Part shown: positions 12,250-23,263 of the stretch, piece after piece
Layout of the letters: every line of letters begins with the position of its first letter
Numbering within the stretch: position 1 is the stretch's first letter
Assembly (NCBI RefSeq): GCF_000213175.1
Contig: NW_009799104.1
Span: 202,716-266,715 of the forward strand
Reading direction: 5' to 3'
Source of the DNA: Neurospora tetrasperma FGSC 2508
Taxonomy: Eukaryota; Ascomycota; Sordariomycetes; Sordariales; Sordariaceae
DNA: 64,000 bases
Notes under the pieces: generated by a model
Databases searched by the model: none
Told to the model about the DNA's origin: nothing
What the model saw: only the letters and a program-made list of their open reading frames with translations
Made by a program: the position numbers and the translations under genes

Positions 12250-13060
12250 TAATTGTATTAGTATATAACTATTACTCGCTGATTCTAACGCTTAAAATAA
12301 TAATGGATTAGTCCCTACCGGAATTTATTTGTAGGAAATTATTTTATTATATATAATAAGAAGATTATTTACTATAATAGCTTCTATATTTTGCTTAGTC
12401 CCTACCAGCTCTGTAATTAATAGTTCCTTTAGGAATAGGTTTGCTTCATCTCCCGGCTAAATTATACATCCGATAATAACTTCCTTTATATTATTAAATA
12501 TAATTACCTCTATTAATTAATATCCAATATCAATCCGCTTCGCTCTATAAAACCGATTGCTAATACATTCTAATAATCGAATATTTATAGGATCCTAATT
12601 ATTAATGAACTATAAGTTGAATTAATTACAAAATTCCTTAAATTATAATAGGTTATATTTATATAATAATTCTATAATTTAATCTATATAAATTTTAATA
12701 AATTCGCCCACCTTGTAATTGAACGTATTAATTTAATATTCCGTCTTTTGATTATAGTCGGTAGTCCGAAGTTTAAATTTTACTAGAAATTACATCTTTA
12801 ATAATTCCTATTTATAATTAAGTTTAAATAATTTTAAATACTATCCTTCCTCCGTAATACCTCTCAATCCCTTCCAAAACGTAATACATTTTTCGCAGAA
12901 CTTTTCTTCGTTATTAGTAAACTTTAATCAGCCGACGTAAATATTGATATCTTCTAAATACTCCTCCGGGTTTTTACTAAGGAATCCTAAAAATATTCTT
13001 AAAAAGTCTTATATAGTTAAATATAATATTTATAATAATAAAGGGTATAGTAGAGTCGGA
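12250..13060 (-). pseudogene. retroelement gag-like relic C
   Basis: A long minus-strand frame with scattered RIP-type stops reads a gag/capsid-like protein. Segments include FLSKNPEEYLEDINIYVG, NNEEKFCEKCITFWKGLRGI and VKFKLRTTDYNQKTEY, then a KVGEFIK..ID helix region. The spacing and helical character resemble gag proteins of fungal retrotransposons, but this sequence differs from the gags of A and B. Element B splits the surrounding DNA, so the rest of element C could lie across the insertion, left of 2,927. Confidence 0.6.
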
Positions 13061-15649
13061 AATAAGTAGGAAATTAGGGTAGGTATAGTATTTTAGGGGT
13101 TAATCGTACCTAATTAGGACGTAGTACTGAGAGAGAGTTAAGTTAGTACTTTTTATATTAATATTAAATTGAGATTAATATTCTAAATCTGTTAGAAATA
13201 GAAAGTTTATAATAATAGTAGGGTAGTACCGATACCCGCGGTTAATTAGATTAGTAATTGAGGGGTACGAATATTAGGGTTCGAAATATTACTTAAACTT
13301 ATACGAGATTTACAAAACTTTATAATTAATTATTAATTAAGTACGATAATTAGGTGGATATAAGTAAGTACTAATATTAATAAATTAATATCGATTATAA
13401 AAAACGGAAGGTACTATAGGGTTTTAAAATTATCGATATTATATTAGTTCTAAATATAATATTAGTAGATAATATATATTATAATATTTTTTTTTTTGAG
13501 GAGGGTTTATTAGGATCGGGTAGGGTAAGGTACTTAATTATTAATAATTTATATTATACTCCATTCAATATTCCGATTATATATATTTATTAAATACCTA
13601 CCTAATACCTAATATAATATTTAATACTATTCTAACGGTTATAGGGTAGGACGTCTAATTTTATTAATATTTTACTATACGTCTTTTAAGCCAGCGTTAA
13701 TTCTTTGCCTTAAAATAGCAGATTCTTGGACAAAGTAAGCCCGGTCTATAATTATAGTAGTAACCTCTTCTCGTATTAGGAAACCGTTATAAATAATTAT
13801 ATATGTCGGTCCCGAGTTTGTTCCGTAGGAAGGGGTCGCTAATAGTAGTAATGTTAGTAATTACTAGATAATAGTCCAGTTGAAATAACGCGTCTCGCGC
13901 ACTCGAAATATTATTGTGTTCGTCTAGCCCTTTAGTCCCTAAGGGTATTGTACTAGTATTACTATTATTACGCGTATTGTCTATTTTGGTAATAATAATT
14001 TTAATTAAAGTATTTTAGGGTGTTCCCCTTAATTGTAGTATCAAACCCCCCGTAGGTAGGATCGCCAATACAATGCGTAATATACCGCTACTCACGGTTC
14101 TTTTAGGGTAATAATAAAGGTTGTAATTAGTCTAAAGTACTCACTAACGGTTTACAACCGTAACTCGTAGCTAAATATTGCATCCGGTAGTCTGTACGCT
14201 GAAGCGCGCCTTCTATAATGGAAGAAAGGACTGGGAAGGAGGGAACTTAGGGAGAGAGAGAGATCATGCATCTCTGCATGACTGACTTTTCAGCCTTTGG
14301 ACATCCACAGGAACTTGTTACTGTATTCTACGGGGAAACGGGGGCGTAAACAAGACCATGGCGTCGACGGCGCTGCTGAAGTGAAAGAAATCCTAAGCAT
14401 TCCTAAGCATTCCCGTCTGAAACCCTCCGCGTATGTGCTGGGATCTCCGGGAGGGAAGGAGTCCGGTACTAAAGTAGACGGCAACGGGAAAGATCACGAT
14501 GCCGTTTCGGCTGGTCTTCCGGTTCGGCACATAGTGTTGTTTCATAATAGCTGGGAGCATCGTCATACATTAGTGGGCGGGACAAAGAGCATCCGTCATG
14601 GGGTTTAGCAGCCCTTGAGCCTTTCTTTCTGGTTGTTTCTCTCTGATCGATGTGTTTGATATTATACGTGAGAATCTTTCCGCACTAATAATTGACTTCC
14701 TTACAGTTCCATCCACTCACTTGCGGCAGGTACAAAACAACATCAACCGGGCTACTTAGCTCTAAATGGACTATTAAGCACGGCCCGATCAGTCCTAAAT
14801 CTCGTGTCTGCGCGTCCAGGTCCCTGTGGGTTGCATCTTGGAAGCAGCGCAGCGCTTAGATAGCACGGAAGGTAGGTATGTGCATTGCATTCAAGTCAGA
14901 TGCACCCCACGTGCAAGCAACAAAGCATCCGGCACGCGGGTGGGCATCTCCAGTCCAAGCTTCAGCCACTACTAAGCATCACCACCATCACCACCACTAT
15001 TACCACACCGTCTGAAGAATCGTCGTCGGCGAGGTAATCCAATCCATTCCAATCCAATCCAGTCCAATCCGGTCCGGCAAGCAACAGTGCCCGGTCGCCC
15101 GGTGGTTACCAAGTGTCCGCCGCCCGGCGTCGCAGTCGCAGACTGGATGCGCCTGTGCCATCCTGGCAACCCAGGTTACTAGGTAGATGCTTCTGGCCAG
15201 TCTCTCAGTCATGTCCGGTCCGGTCGACTAGCTTGACAGCTTCCATCAGGTTGCTAGGTACACACCTATTTCTTGAGCGCACATCATTATCCCAGCTCTA
15301 CGCGCATATCCCAGCTCTACCTACCTAAGAACATCAACTGAGGAACTTTGCTTGGATTGCACCATGCATCATGCTTCCAAAGCGCCAGTCATAAGCAGGT
15401 TAGCATGCAGAAGGGACCAGGCGCAGTGCAGCTCAGCGCAGCTCAGCGTGCATTGATTGAGCTTTTTACTGCTTTTTAGATGCAGCTCAAGGGTTGAGCA
15501 TAGTAATGAAAAAAAATTTTCTTGTTGGCATGAATTATCGTCGAGTGTCTCAACAACTGAAGGCCAATCTTCGTTGTACTGGTTGGTTAGCCAGCCTGTA
15601 CGGGGAATTATGGCCACTATTTCCAAGCAAGGTTTTCAACCAATCAAAC
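13060..15649. other. end of AT-rich block and gene-free transition
   Basis: 13,060-14,190 is still TA-rich with a poly-T run near 13,487 and no recognisable coding. From about 14,200 the DNA is normal in composition. An open stretch at 14,297-14,608 begins with TTG and has no ATG, so I do not accept it as a gene. Simple repeats occur at 14,978-15,005 (CAC/CAT) and 15,037-15,075 (TCCAATCCA-like). No gene is supported. Confidence 0.6.
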
Positions 15650-15739
15650 GGGCCGCTGGTCTAGTGGTATGATTCTCGCTTAGGGTTCAATCCTGAGCAT
15701 TCTTGCGAGAGGTCCCGGGTTCAATCCCCGGGTGGCCCC
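15650..15739 (+). tRNA. tRNA-Pro (AGG) with an 18-nt intron
   Basis: The acceptor stem GGGCCGC pairs with GTGGCCC (one G-U), and the T arm is CCGGG-TTCAATC-CCCGG. The anticodon stem CTCGC/GCGAG encloses loop TTAGGGT once an 18-nt intron (15,686-15,703) is removed. The intron starts one base after the anticodon AGG (15,682-15,684), the standard nuclear position. The A box TGGTCTAGTGG and B box GGTTCAATCCC are intact, and T-runs downstream (15,743 onward) can terminate Pol III. It is the first clear gene right of the heterochromatic block. Confidence 0.95.
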
Positions 15740-18267
15740 ATTCTTTTTCGACTTTTTTCCATCGGTTTTTTTTTTTTTCCGGCTTTACCGCTTCACAGTT
15801 CTCTTTTTCTTCTTTTCCTTTCTAGTCTCTCTGTCTTTTCTTTAATTCGACATCAATGTCTTCCTGTCTCTTCAAAACACCATCCTCATTAATTCCATGC
15901 CTTTGTGTCTTTTTTTGTCTCTTCAACTGCAACTCCAGCGATCGCAAGATGCAACTCCCAACTCGTTATGAAGAACATTTGCACACAATTTCTGTACAGA
16001 CCTGTAAAATTGGATGTGTGAACTATGCTTCCAATTCCACAGTAAAGTCCTCGGTCCAGATCCATGACCACCCCTATCCCTTGGATGAAAGGGACTTCAC
16101 ATGTCAGGCCTTGCAAAAGCAGGAATCAATCTCTTCCTTTTCAATTGCATCTGGTTAAACAAGAAGAAAGTAGCGATATCGTCGCCGATGCAGACACATC
16201 AAGAGCACCGCAACATGGCACTTTGCAACCTGTACTCAGTCACGCGATTCCTTGAAGTTTTCGCGCAAAGCCGCCTCATTGCCTGTCATTTGGTGACTGC
16301 AATCTCCGCTCCCGATCTTGCCAAAACCATGATCAACACTCCGATCAACCAACTCCGGAGTCCGGACGAGTTGCTGAGTGGGTGCAGACCCCTTCCTACC
16401 GTGGGAGATCTCTTGGTACTGACTTTTGAATCCTGATAGCTGTTAGTTATCTCACCTATATTACTTGCATATACCTAAAAGTTCCATGTGCAAGCAACTG
16501 AAAACCTTCTCGTGGGTGCCATCCCGAACCGGAGAAAACATGACCGTTGCCTCCGCAGATGCCTCTACAGCACGTACACCTCGACTTCGACAGTATATCT
16601 GCAGCCATGCCAGTTACAAGATAATGGGTACTGGACATGCCGTCTCTCTTTCATTAGCCGCGAGTCGCGACCGAGACTTCACCGTAACTAGCTTGGTCGA
16701 GGGTTGGTGCAACTCCCGTCGGGTCGCACAACTTACCCGTGCTCTCCCATGCCTCAGAGCGTAGAGCACAGAGATGCAAAAAGAGAAAGTGAAAACAAGA
16801 AAAGCAACGGCAGGAAACTTGAACTTGGTGATATGTGCTCATGATTTGTTTTGAGGGAGTTTTGTATCCGTATCTGACCTGACGGGCCTGCGTTCCACTT
16901 CAGCAGCCAAGGTATAAACCCCTCGCAGCAAGACATACACCGTAACGCAGCCCAAAGTTCATACATAAACGTGCTTTCAACTGGCTTTGTTAGTCAAGGA
17001 GAGCAAAGAGCTTGACTGAGAGAAATGGGGGTGTCATTGAAGTCTAAAAAAGGCAAGTGAAGCCGACACTCATTCCGGAACCAACTCCAAATCAAGTAAA
17101 CGTTCTCAGTCATTGCTTGCAGTTTGCAGTTCGGCAACAGAGCCACTGAACGGAGAACGAATGCCCTATTCTTGAGTTAGCTTTTACTTCACATTTTCTA
17201 ATGTCAGACTCCATCGCACTCACCAAACGATCTGAGATCCGTCTGTTTCTCACCCATCGGCTCTACGACGCTACATCCGGGGCTCAAGGACTTTTTCATG
17301 TTGGTCTGATTCCGGCGCTGAGCCTGTCCTTATTCTAGAAACTCAGTCGCGCAATCCATACATTCTTCCTCTCAGATCATCATCAGTCCACTCAACTGAA
17401 GAGAAACTGGAGTGATGAATTCGCCAAAAGACAAGGAAACACGTGTTGCGTACCTCTGTCATGTACACTGCCACCCGCATCTTGCCTCGCATAGTACATG
17501 AAACCGGCGTCTAACTTCTCTCTTTGTGCCAGGCTGAGTCCTGAGAGAGGAGACGCAACGTTGGAAGCGTTGCCAAATGGCATCCATTATTGGTTGGGAG
17601 GTGTTCTCGTATAGCGTGATGCTCGAAGCTGTGATTTCCAGATGTCAGCGTCGCTGCAGAAATGCTGTGCATAGGGATCAGAACAACGGCAACGCTCTTG
17701 CTCAATCAAGGAGGCGACGGCATGTAAGGGGGGAGAAAGTAAGTGCATTGAGGATCCCGTAACGGCCACACCATACCACTCCACCCTTGGCAAGTGTGAT
17801 AGCTGCGAAGTAGTCAGCCTCCATTGATCAATAAGGGTTGATGTCCCTCCGCCGTTGTCATCAGACACTTCAATTCTTCCAAAGAGCCGACAATATCGCC
17901 ATTGACGCTCGGACTCCATCAGGAGGCCGGCGCTAAGTCGTTGTGGTTGCTGAGTGCATTGCGTATACATTGGCAGTCGGCCAGGTGATAATGAGGAGAG
18001 AAAAGACGCGGGCGGGCGGCCTTCTCGAACTCGCCGTGTCAGCCCCGCTACTGGAAACAAAGCTGGCAACTGTTAAGCATCAGTCTGCCTGGACAACTTT
18101 CCGTCCAACTCTCCGGCCCCGATCTTGTTGTTTGATGTCGTTGGCATAGTTTCCTTGTTTTCCCCATTTTCCTTTTAAACAGGGAACCAGACCGGTAGAA
18201 GTGCCGTTTTGTCATTTAGAAGATCATCTTTGCATTCTCTCTCATTCTGTCATCATTTGCTCTTGCG
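15740..18267. other. intergenic, no supported gene
   Basis: Polypyrimidine tracts follow the tRNA (15,740-15,860). Several reading frames of 60-160 codons occur on both strands, but none has a convincing start, splice pattern or recognisable domain, and they overlap each other. The pyrimidine-rich segment just before 18,268 (CTCTCTCATTCTGTCATC) is a plausible leader for the P450. Confidence 0.6.
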
Positions 18268-20273
18268 ATGCAGCTACTTACACTCGTTATCGTAGGCCTG
18301 TTTATGCTGATAGTGGCCGTTGTGCACTTCATCAAGGCCTTTAGGGAGGTGAACGACCCAAATGGAATTCCGGGGCCGACACAAATACCCTACTTGGGGC
18401 GCGTCCATGATCTTCCCATCCAGTTCATGTGGCTCAAGTTCAAGGAGTGGGCGGACAAATATGGACAACAAGGCTTCTACCGAACCATGATGCTCGGTGC
18501 CGAGTTCATCGTCGTGACCGATGAGAAGGTGGCGGAGGATTTGCTGGTCAAGCGCGCCAAGTATAACTCGGATCGGCCGGTTATTCAATCCTTGTTTGAC
18601 TCCAAAAGCACACATGGGTCGATGGAGTACCTTCCCCTGATGGGTCACAATAGTAAGTAAACAAGCCCCTGAGAATGATGGTACAGGCCAAAACGAAGCA
18701 AAAGGTTGACAAAGGAGTTAACAACAGCATACTGGGCACGACAAAGAAAACTCAGTCATTCCTATCTGACCGAGGCCACCAAAGCTCAATACTACGGTGT
18801 AATGTACTTTGAGGTCCAGCGATGGATGGCACGCTTGCTCGAAAACCCAGAGGACTTCCAACACTCTATCGAGGACATGTCATCCAAGGTCATGTGCCAG
18901 TTGACATGGGATGATCCGAGCCTGAGTGAGTATTGTACCAAAAGTGCCTGGGGTCTCCTGACACAGATGTCACCGGCTGGACCCATCACCAACGTCCTGA
19001 CACCGCTATGGCACTTGCCAATTTTGATCAACCCCTGGAAGAGAGCAGAGCGCAAACGCCACGATGAACAGCAAGCGTGGTGGATGGAACGTCTTTTGAC
19101 ATGCAGGGAGAAGTTGGCGCGCGGGGAACTACGCCCATGCTGGACTCGACAGTTCCTCGAGAAGACGTCCCAGAAAACCAGCATATCTGGTGACTATGAG
19201 GCCTCGTGTGTCATTGGCATGTTGGCCCTGGTTGGAATTTTCACCGTCGTAGGTCCCATGTCCTACTGGCTTGTGTCCATGGTTCACAACCCCAAATGGC
19301 AAGAGGCTGTTCAGAGGGAAGTTGACGAGGTTTGCGGTAACCGTATGCCAAGATTGGAAGACGCTCCTCGGTTGCCCATCCTCCGTGCTTGCATCAAGGA
19401 GACAATGAGGTGGAAGCCGAACGTGCCCACTGGTGTCGCCCATGAGACCGAAGCGGATGATCATTACCAGGGATACTTTATCCCCAAGGGAACGCGCATC
19501 CTGCCTTTTGACTGGTTTGTCGGTCCTATCCCGCTGTAATGCCTGCTCGATGAGATGCTGACAAGGCCAGGTCCTTTCTCCGTAACCCCGTCAAGTACCC
19601 TGACCCGGAAAACTTCCGTCCTGAGCGCTGGCTCGAACCTGGCTGGCCCACGTACAAGGAACCTCTGACTCAGTATCCGACCATCAAGGGTTTGACCTCG
19701 TTTGGCTGGGGGCAACGCCAGTGTCTTGGTATGTCACTCACCCAAGATGAGCTCATTGTCGGATGCGGTGCCTTGGCCTGGTTGTTTAACCTCCGGCATA
19801 AGCGTGATCCAGTAACGGGCCGGGAACTACCCGTTCCGCTGGACAGGAGCAACTCGCTGCTCATCATCAAGCCGGATCCGTTTCAAATGGAATTCGAGCC
19901 ACGTTCCGAAGAGAGGAAGAAGGAAGCGTTGAGACTCTGGAAAGAGTCCGAGGCAAAGGATCGCGCCAGGAGGGAACGGTGGTTGAGGAACGTGAAAGAG
20001 GGAAAGGCGAATGTGATCAAGGAGCCAAAGGTGGCGCAACCGACATTGAAAATTCCATCTCCCTCACCGGCAGCAGCGGTTCCGGCTGCACTCGTGGATG
20101 GAGGAGAGGTAAGGGATGGTTTTTCGAAGACGGTGCAAGTGGTGGAAGAAAAGAGTGGCGGCGTGAATGGTCATGGTGGTTCATTGGCCGAGAAGGCGGT
20201 GATTGATGTGAAGAAGGAGGCAGATATTAGCATCACGATCGCGAGGCTCGACTCCACTGCATGTGTGTACTGA
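18268..20273 (+). CDS. cytochrome P450 monooxygenase with C-terminal extension
   Basis: Three exons: 18,268-18,652, 18,728-19,514 and 19,571-20,273, with GT..AG introns of 75 and 56 bp that restore a 624-residue frame. It has an N-terminal membrane anchor (residues 1-24), the proline hinge GIPGPTQIPYLG, the K-helix E-T-M-R near residue 353, the PERF-region FRPERW and the haem loop FGWGQRQCLG with the ligand Cys near 442. It is an ER haem-thiolate enzyme using electrons from P450 reductase; the substrate is unknown. Two oddities: the I-helix (DYEASCVIGMLALVGIFTVV) lacks the usual acidic-Thr pair used for oxygen activation, and about 110 residues of charged, Ala/Pro-rich tail follow the domain. 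No secondary-metabolite backbone gene lies nearby. Confidence 0.92.
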
Positions 20274-21809
20274 TGGACATGACTGGGGAGAAATTGTAAG
20301 TAAGCAGATGGGAGTGATAAGCAATTAGCAGTCGGTGCACCTTTTTACGAGGTAATCAAACCTTTTTTTTTTCTTTTTTCTTTTTTCCCTTTTTTTTCTT
20401 TGTGGGTTATTTTCAATGCAATTTCTTCACTCAAAAGTGCGCTGATCGGGTATGTGCAATCTGTCGCGCCATGGTGAAATGGTTTATCTTGTTCGGGCGG
20501 CAGACGAGTCGAAGGGCTTGAGAAACGAGAAGAGAGGAAAACCGACGAGACAAGTTGACTGCCCAGGAAGACTGCAGTGGAGACGAGAGTGTGGCGCCGA
20601 CCAGAACGTGCCTTCCCCGGGCCGTTTAGGTCATGATCCAATTCTGTTGACATGGACCACGGCAGCTGCCTCAATCCGAGTCAGCCAAAGGGCACCTTCC
20701 CGCCTTGGAGCCATCGACCGGCTTGATCGTGATCCCATCCCCAACAGAGGATTAGATGCATTGGCCTAAGCGGCTTGGACGGATCAGGCGAGTTCGACGC
20801 TCGTCATGTCGGGCCTTGACAGCACTGCACAATTAAGCGTCTAGGAACTCCAAAGAGAGACCGAAACCGTCGTGGTTTAGCCCAAGTTGGTACACAAAGG
20901 TGTCAGAGGCCGAATGTGCACATGCTGAAGGAAGGATGAAGACAACGATTCTACTACCCTTGGATATTTGGTTGCGGTGGTTTGACCTGGCTTCGCAAGA
21001 ACACCCACTCTCTTTGCGTAGCCAACTCAAATCTCCACAATCAGACCTCCATGGATTATTACAATACTCTTTCGAGCTTCATTTCCTGCCATTATACCGC
21101 TATTATATATTATTGGCATCTGAATAAAATTTAACTTGTTTGTATACAATAACTGTTCTCTCATGTTCCTAACCACCGGACACTCAGGATTATCATGGAT
21201 CAAAAACCATGCAAAAGTGGTGGAAGGTTCCTAAGATCATGAACCCGAAAGGAGGCGGATCAGGAAACGGGATTTGTCCAAGTCCGACATTTCTTGATTT
21301 TAAGACTGATATGTCAAGGTACATGTCAACAGGTATTTTTGCTGCGCTCTGCACTGCCCAGCATGACACGCCGCGGATGAAGTTCTCTGTGACTTTTGCC
21401 AAGACGAGCAACGAATCAATTTGAGTCGAATTGCGCCCTCTCACCTGTCAATCACGCTTGAAATGTGCTCTGCTATACCGAGTTTCACAGGAAAGAGCTG
21501 CATTTGCTCCTTCCTATCTACCGCAAGGTACATCGCTACCTGCAAGTATCAATCGTTGCACAAGGTTTGCCGGCCGGAGACAGGCGAAGGGTGCAGTGGT
21601 TCCACGGCATCACATGGACTGCCGGCACTAGGAAAGGAGGGGTTCTCTCCCTCGCTCCCTTCAGCGATCAAGACCGAATTCCTTCACGCAGCTGACTTGA
21701 ACTCTGACAATCCACATTGTGAACATCGCGAACTTCCTTTCTGATAACTCACCAACAACACAGTTACAACTCACCACGAAAGGCAGATACAGCAATTTCC
21801 ATAACCGCC
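20274..21809. other. intergenic, no supported gene
   Basis: A T-rich tract at 20,360-20,400 follows the P450. Short open frames at 20,452-20,769 and 21,209-21,744 overlap others in different frames and show no domain or intron signals. The leader of the next gene (21,760-21,809) is C/A-rich, as usual for fungal 5' UTRs. Confidence 0.6.
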
Positions 21810-22500
21810 ATGTCTTCCTCCTCCAGCCTAATCCCCACCGAGGCCCTCGTCGGCACCACCGTTGCCATGTCCTTCATCCTCCTCGGTGCGTCCCGTTCCG
21901 TTCTACCATCATGCCCCTCCCTTCCCTCCCTCCCTTGCAAAAACCAACCACCAACTGACTTCCTTCTCCCCACTAGGCAACGCAATCACCCAATCCTTCA
22001 TGGGCGTCCCCGCCCTCCTCATCAACTTTCCTCACCCCTCCTCCCCTTCCCACCCCCAAGCCGCCAAACACCTCGGCCAACAATGGCCTGTCTTCTGGCG
22101 TGTCGGCAACGTTTTTTTCCGCCCCATCTCCACCTTTGGCATCATCGGCTACGGCTACGCCGCCTGGGCCAGCTATTCTCGCTCTTTCTCCTCCTCCTCT
22201 TCCTCCACCACTGTCACCTCGGGTAGCAACAACAACAACGCATGGAAGTTTTATGCCATTAGTGCCTTGTGCCATTTGATCACGGTCGTGCATAGTGCGG
22301 TCAATATGCAGCCGATCAATGCCAAGATTGAAGGGTTGAATAGACGAGAGGGGGACAAGAACAAGACGGATGCGTCGCTGGCCGAGTATTATGCTAGGAA
22401 GTGGGCGAGATTGAATCTAGTGAGGCTGGTGATGCCGGCGGTGGCGGGGAGTGTGGCCTTGTGGACTACGTTGAGGGCCGGTGCCGGTGGGAGGATTTAA
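21810..22500 (+). CDS. DUF1772 (anthrone oxygenase-like) membrane protein
   Basis: Exon 1 is 21,810-21,885 and exon 2 is 21,977-22,500. The 91-bp intron starts GTGCGT, has an ACTGAC branch and ends CACTAG; the product is 199 residues. Four hydrophobic segments are visible: near the start (TTVAMSFILLG), FFRPISTFGIIGYGYAAW, FYAISALCHLITVVHSAV, and the C-terminal LVMPAVAGSVALWTTL. Conserved DUF1772 features include N..P...NAKI after the third helix and W..LN..R before the fourth. DUF1772 includes emodin-anthrone/noranthrone oxygenases but also many proteins of unknown function. With no polyketide synthase in the window, a metabolite role is unproven. Confidence 0.75.
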
Positions 22501-23263
22501 GGTTATTGAGCGAGGGAAGGGGAGAAGAGGATCACTGGAGATGACAACATGCTATGATTTTATTTGGGGAGAGGCTGGGTTGCGACGAGGATTGTTCGTC
22601 ATGAGAACGACGAGACATGTTTGTTTCACAATGTATTGAGACGATAAGGAAAACAGCAGAGTGTAATGTGTATGGTGTAGACACATGGGCAACAAACGGT
22701 CATTAATGGGGATAATTAGGAGTGTTCAAGTACAATACGAGCTGTGCCTCATGATTAAATCAGAAATACGGTTTGGCGAAGACAAGGTTCAGACCAGTGA
22801 CTTGGCCGTAGAAGTTTATTGCAGTGGCATCCTGATGACCCTTATCTTCCCAGGATCGCTAAGTAACAGAGTTCTTTCTCTCTTACATTTTGCACAAGGA
22901 CGAACTAATCATGTCTGAAGGTGTTCCATTTGACTATTTGATTCTGCAAGTCTACTGGTACCATGTACTGCCGAACTACCGAGGACCAACATGGCCACCA
23001 GAAGGGCGTCTTTGCCCGGGTAACTCTTAGTGAGTAAATCTACTGATGACAAAGGAAAATAATGCTTGTGAGAAGCTTAGCAGACATGAAACACCCCTCG
23101 CCTTTCCGTCTTCAAGGTACCAGGCTGGTGTATCTCCGTTAACAACATGAGATTGTTTTATCTTCTTCATCTTCTTCTTCCCTTTGATCCCTCCTTTTTC
23201 TTATTTCCCTTCTTCTTTCTTCTATATCAACTCTTGTCGTACCATCTCTTCCACAGCCAGTAA
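22501..23263. other. intergenic, no supported gene
   Basis: This is the convergent space between the DUF1772 gene and the minus-strand SnoaL-like gene. An open stretch at 22,685-22,918 has no recognisable features. Pyrimidine-rich DNA at 23,155-23,230 lies just beyond the stop of the minus-strand gene and may be its 3' UTR. Confidence 0.6.

Larger units (their letters stand above)
1..14190. repeat. RIP-degraded AT-rich heterochromatic block
   Basis: The stretch is extremely rich in TA dinucleotides and almost devoid of open reading frames, yet it still encodes recognisable retrotransposon proteins whose stops and substitutions are nearly all C-to-T or G-to-A. That pattern is the known footprint of repeat-induced point mutation in Neurospora and relatives. 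Composition changes sharply near 14,190, after which CpA-containing words and normal complexity return. The identified relics (A, B and C, described separately) are all on the minus strand. No intact host gene is visible inside. Such blocks are normally DNA-methylated and carry H3K9me3; that is inference from the family of sequences, not visible here. Confidence 0.93.

Noticed and set aside
14297-14608. 103-codon plus-strand frame just outside the AT-rich block
   Set aside because: It opens with TTG, has no ATG or splice signals, and overlaps another frame on the other strand.
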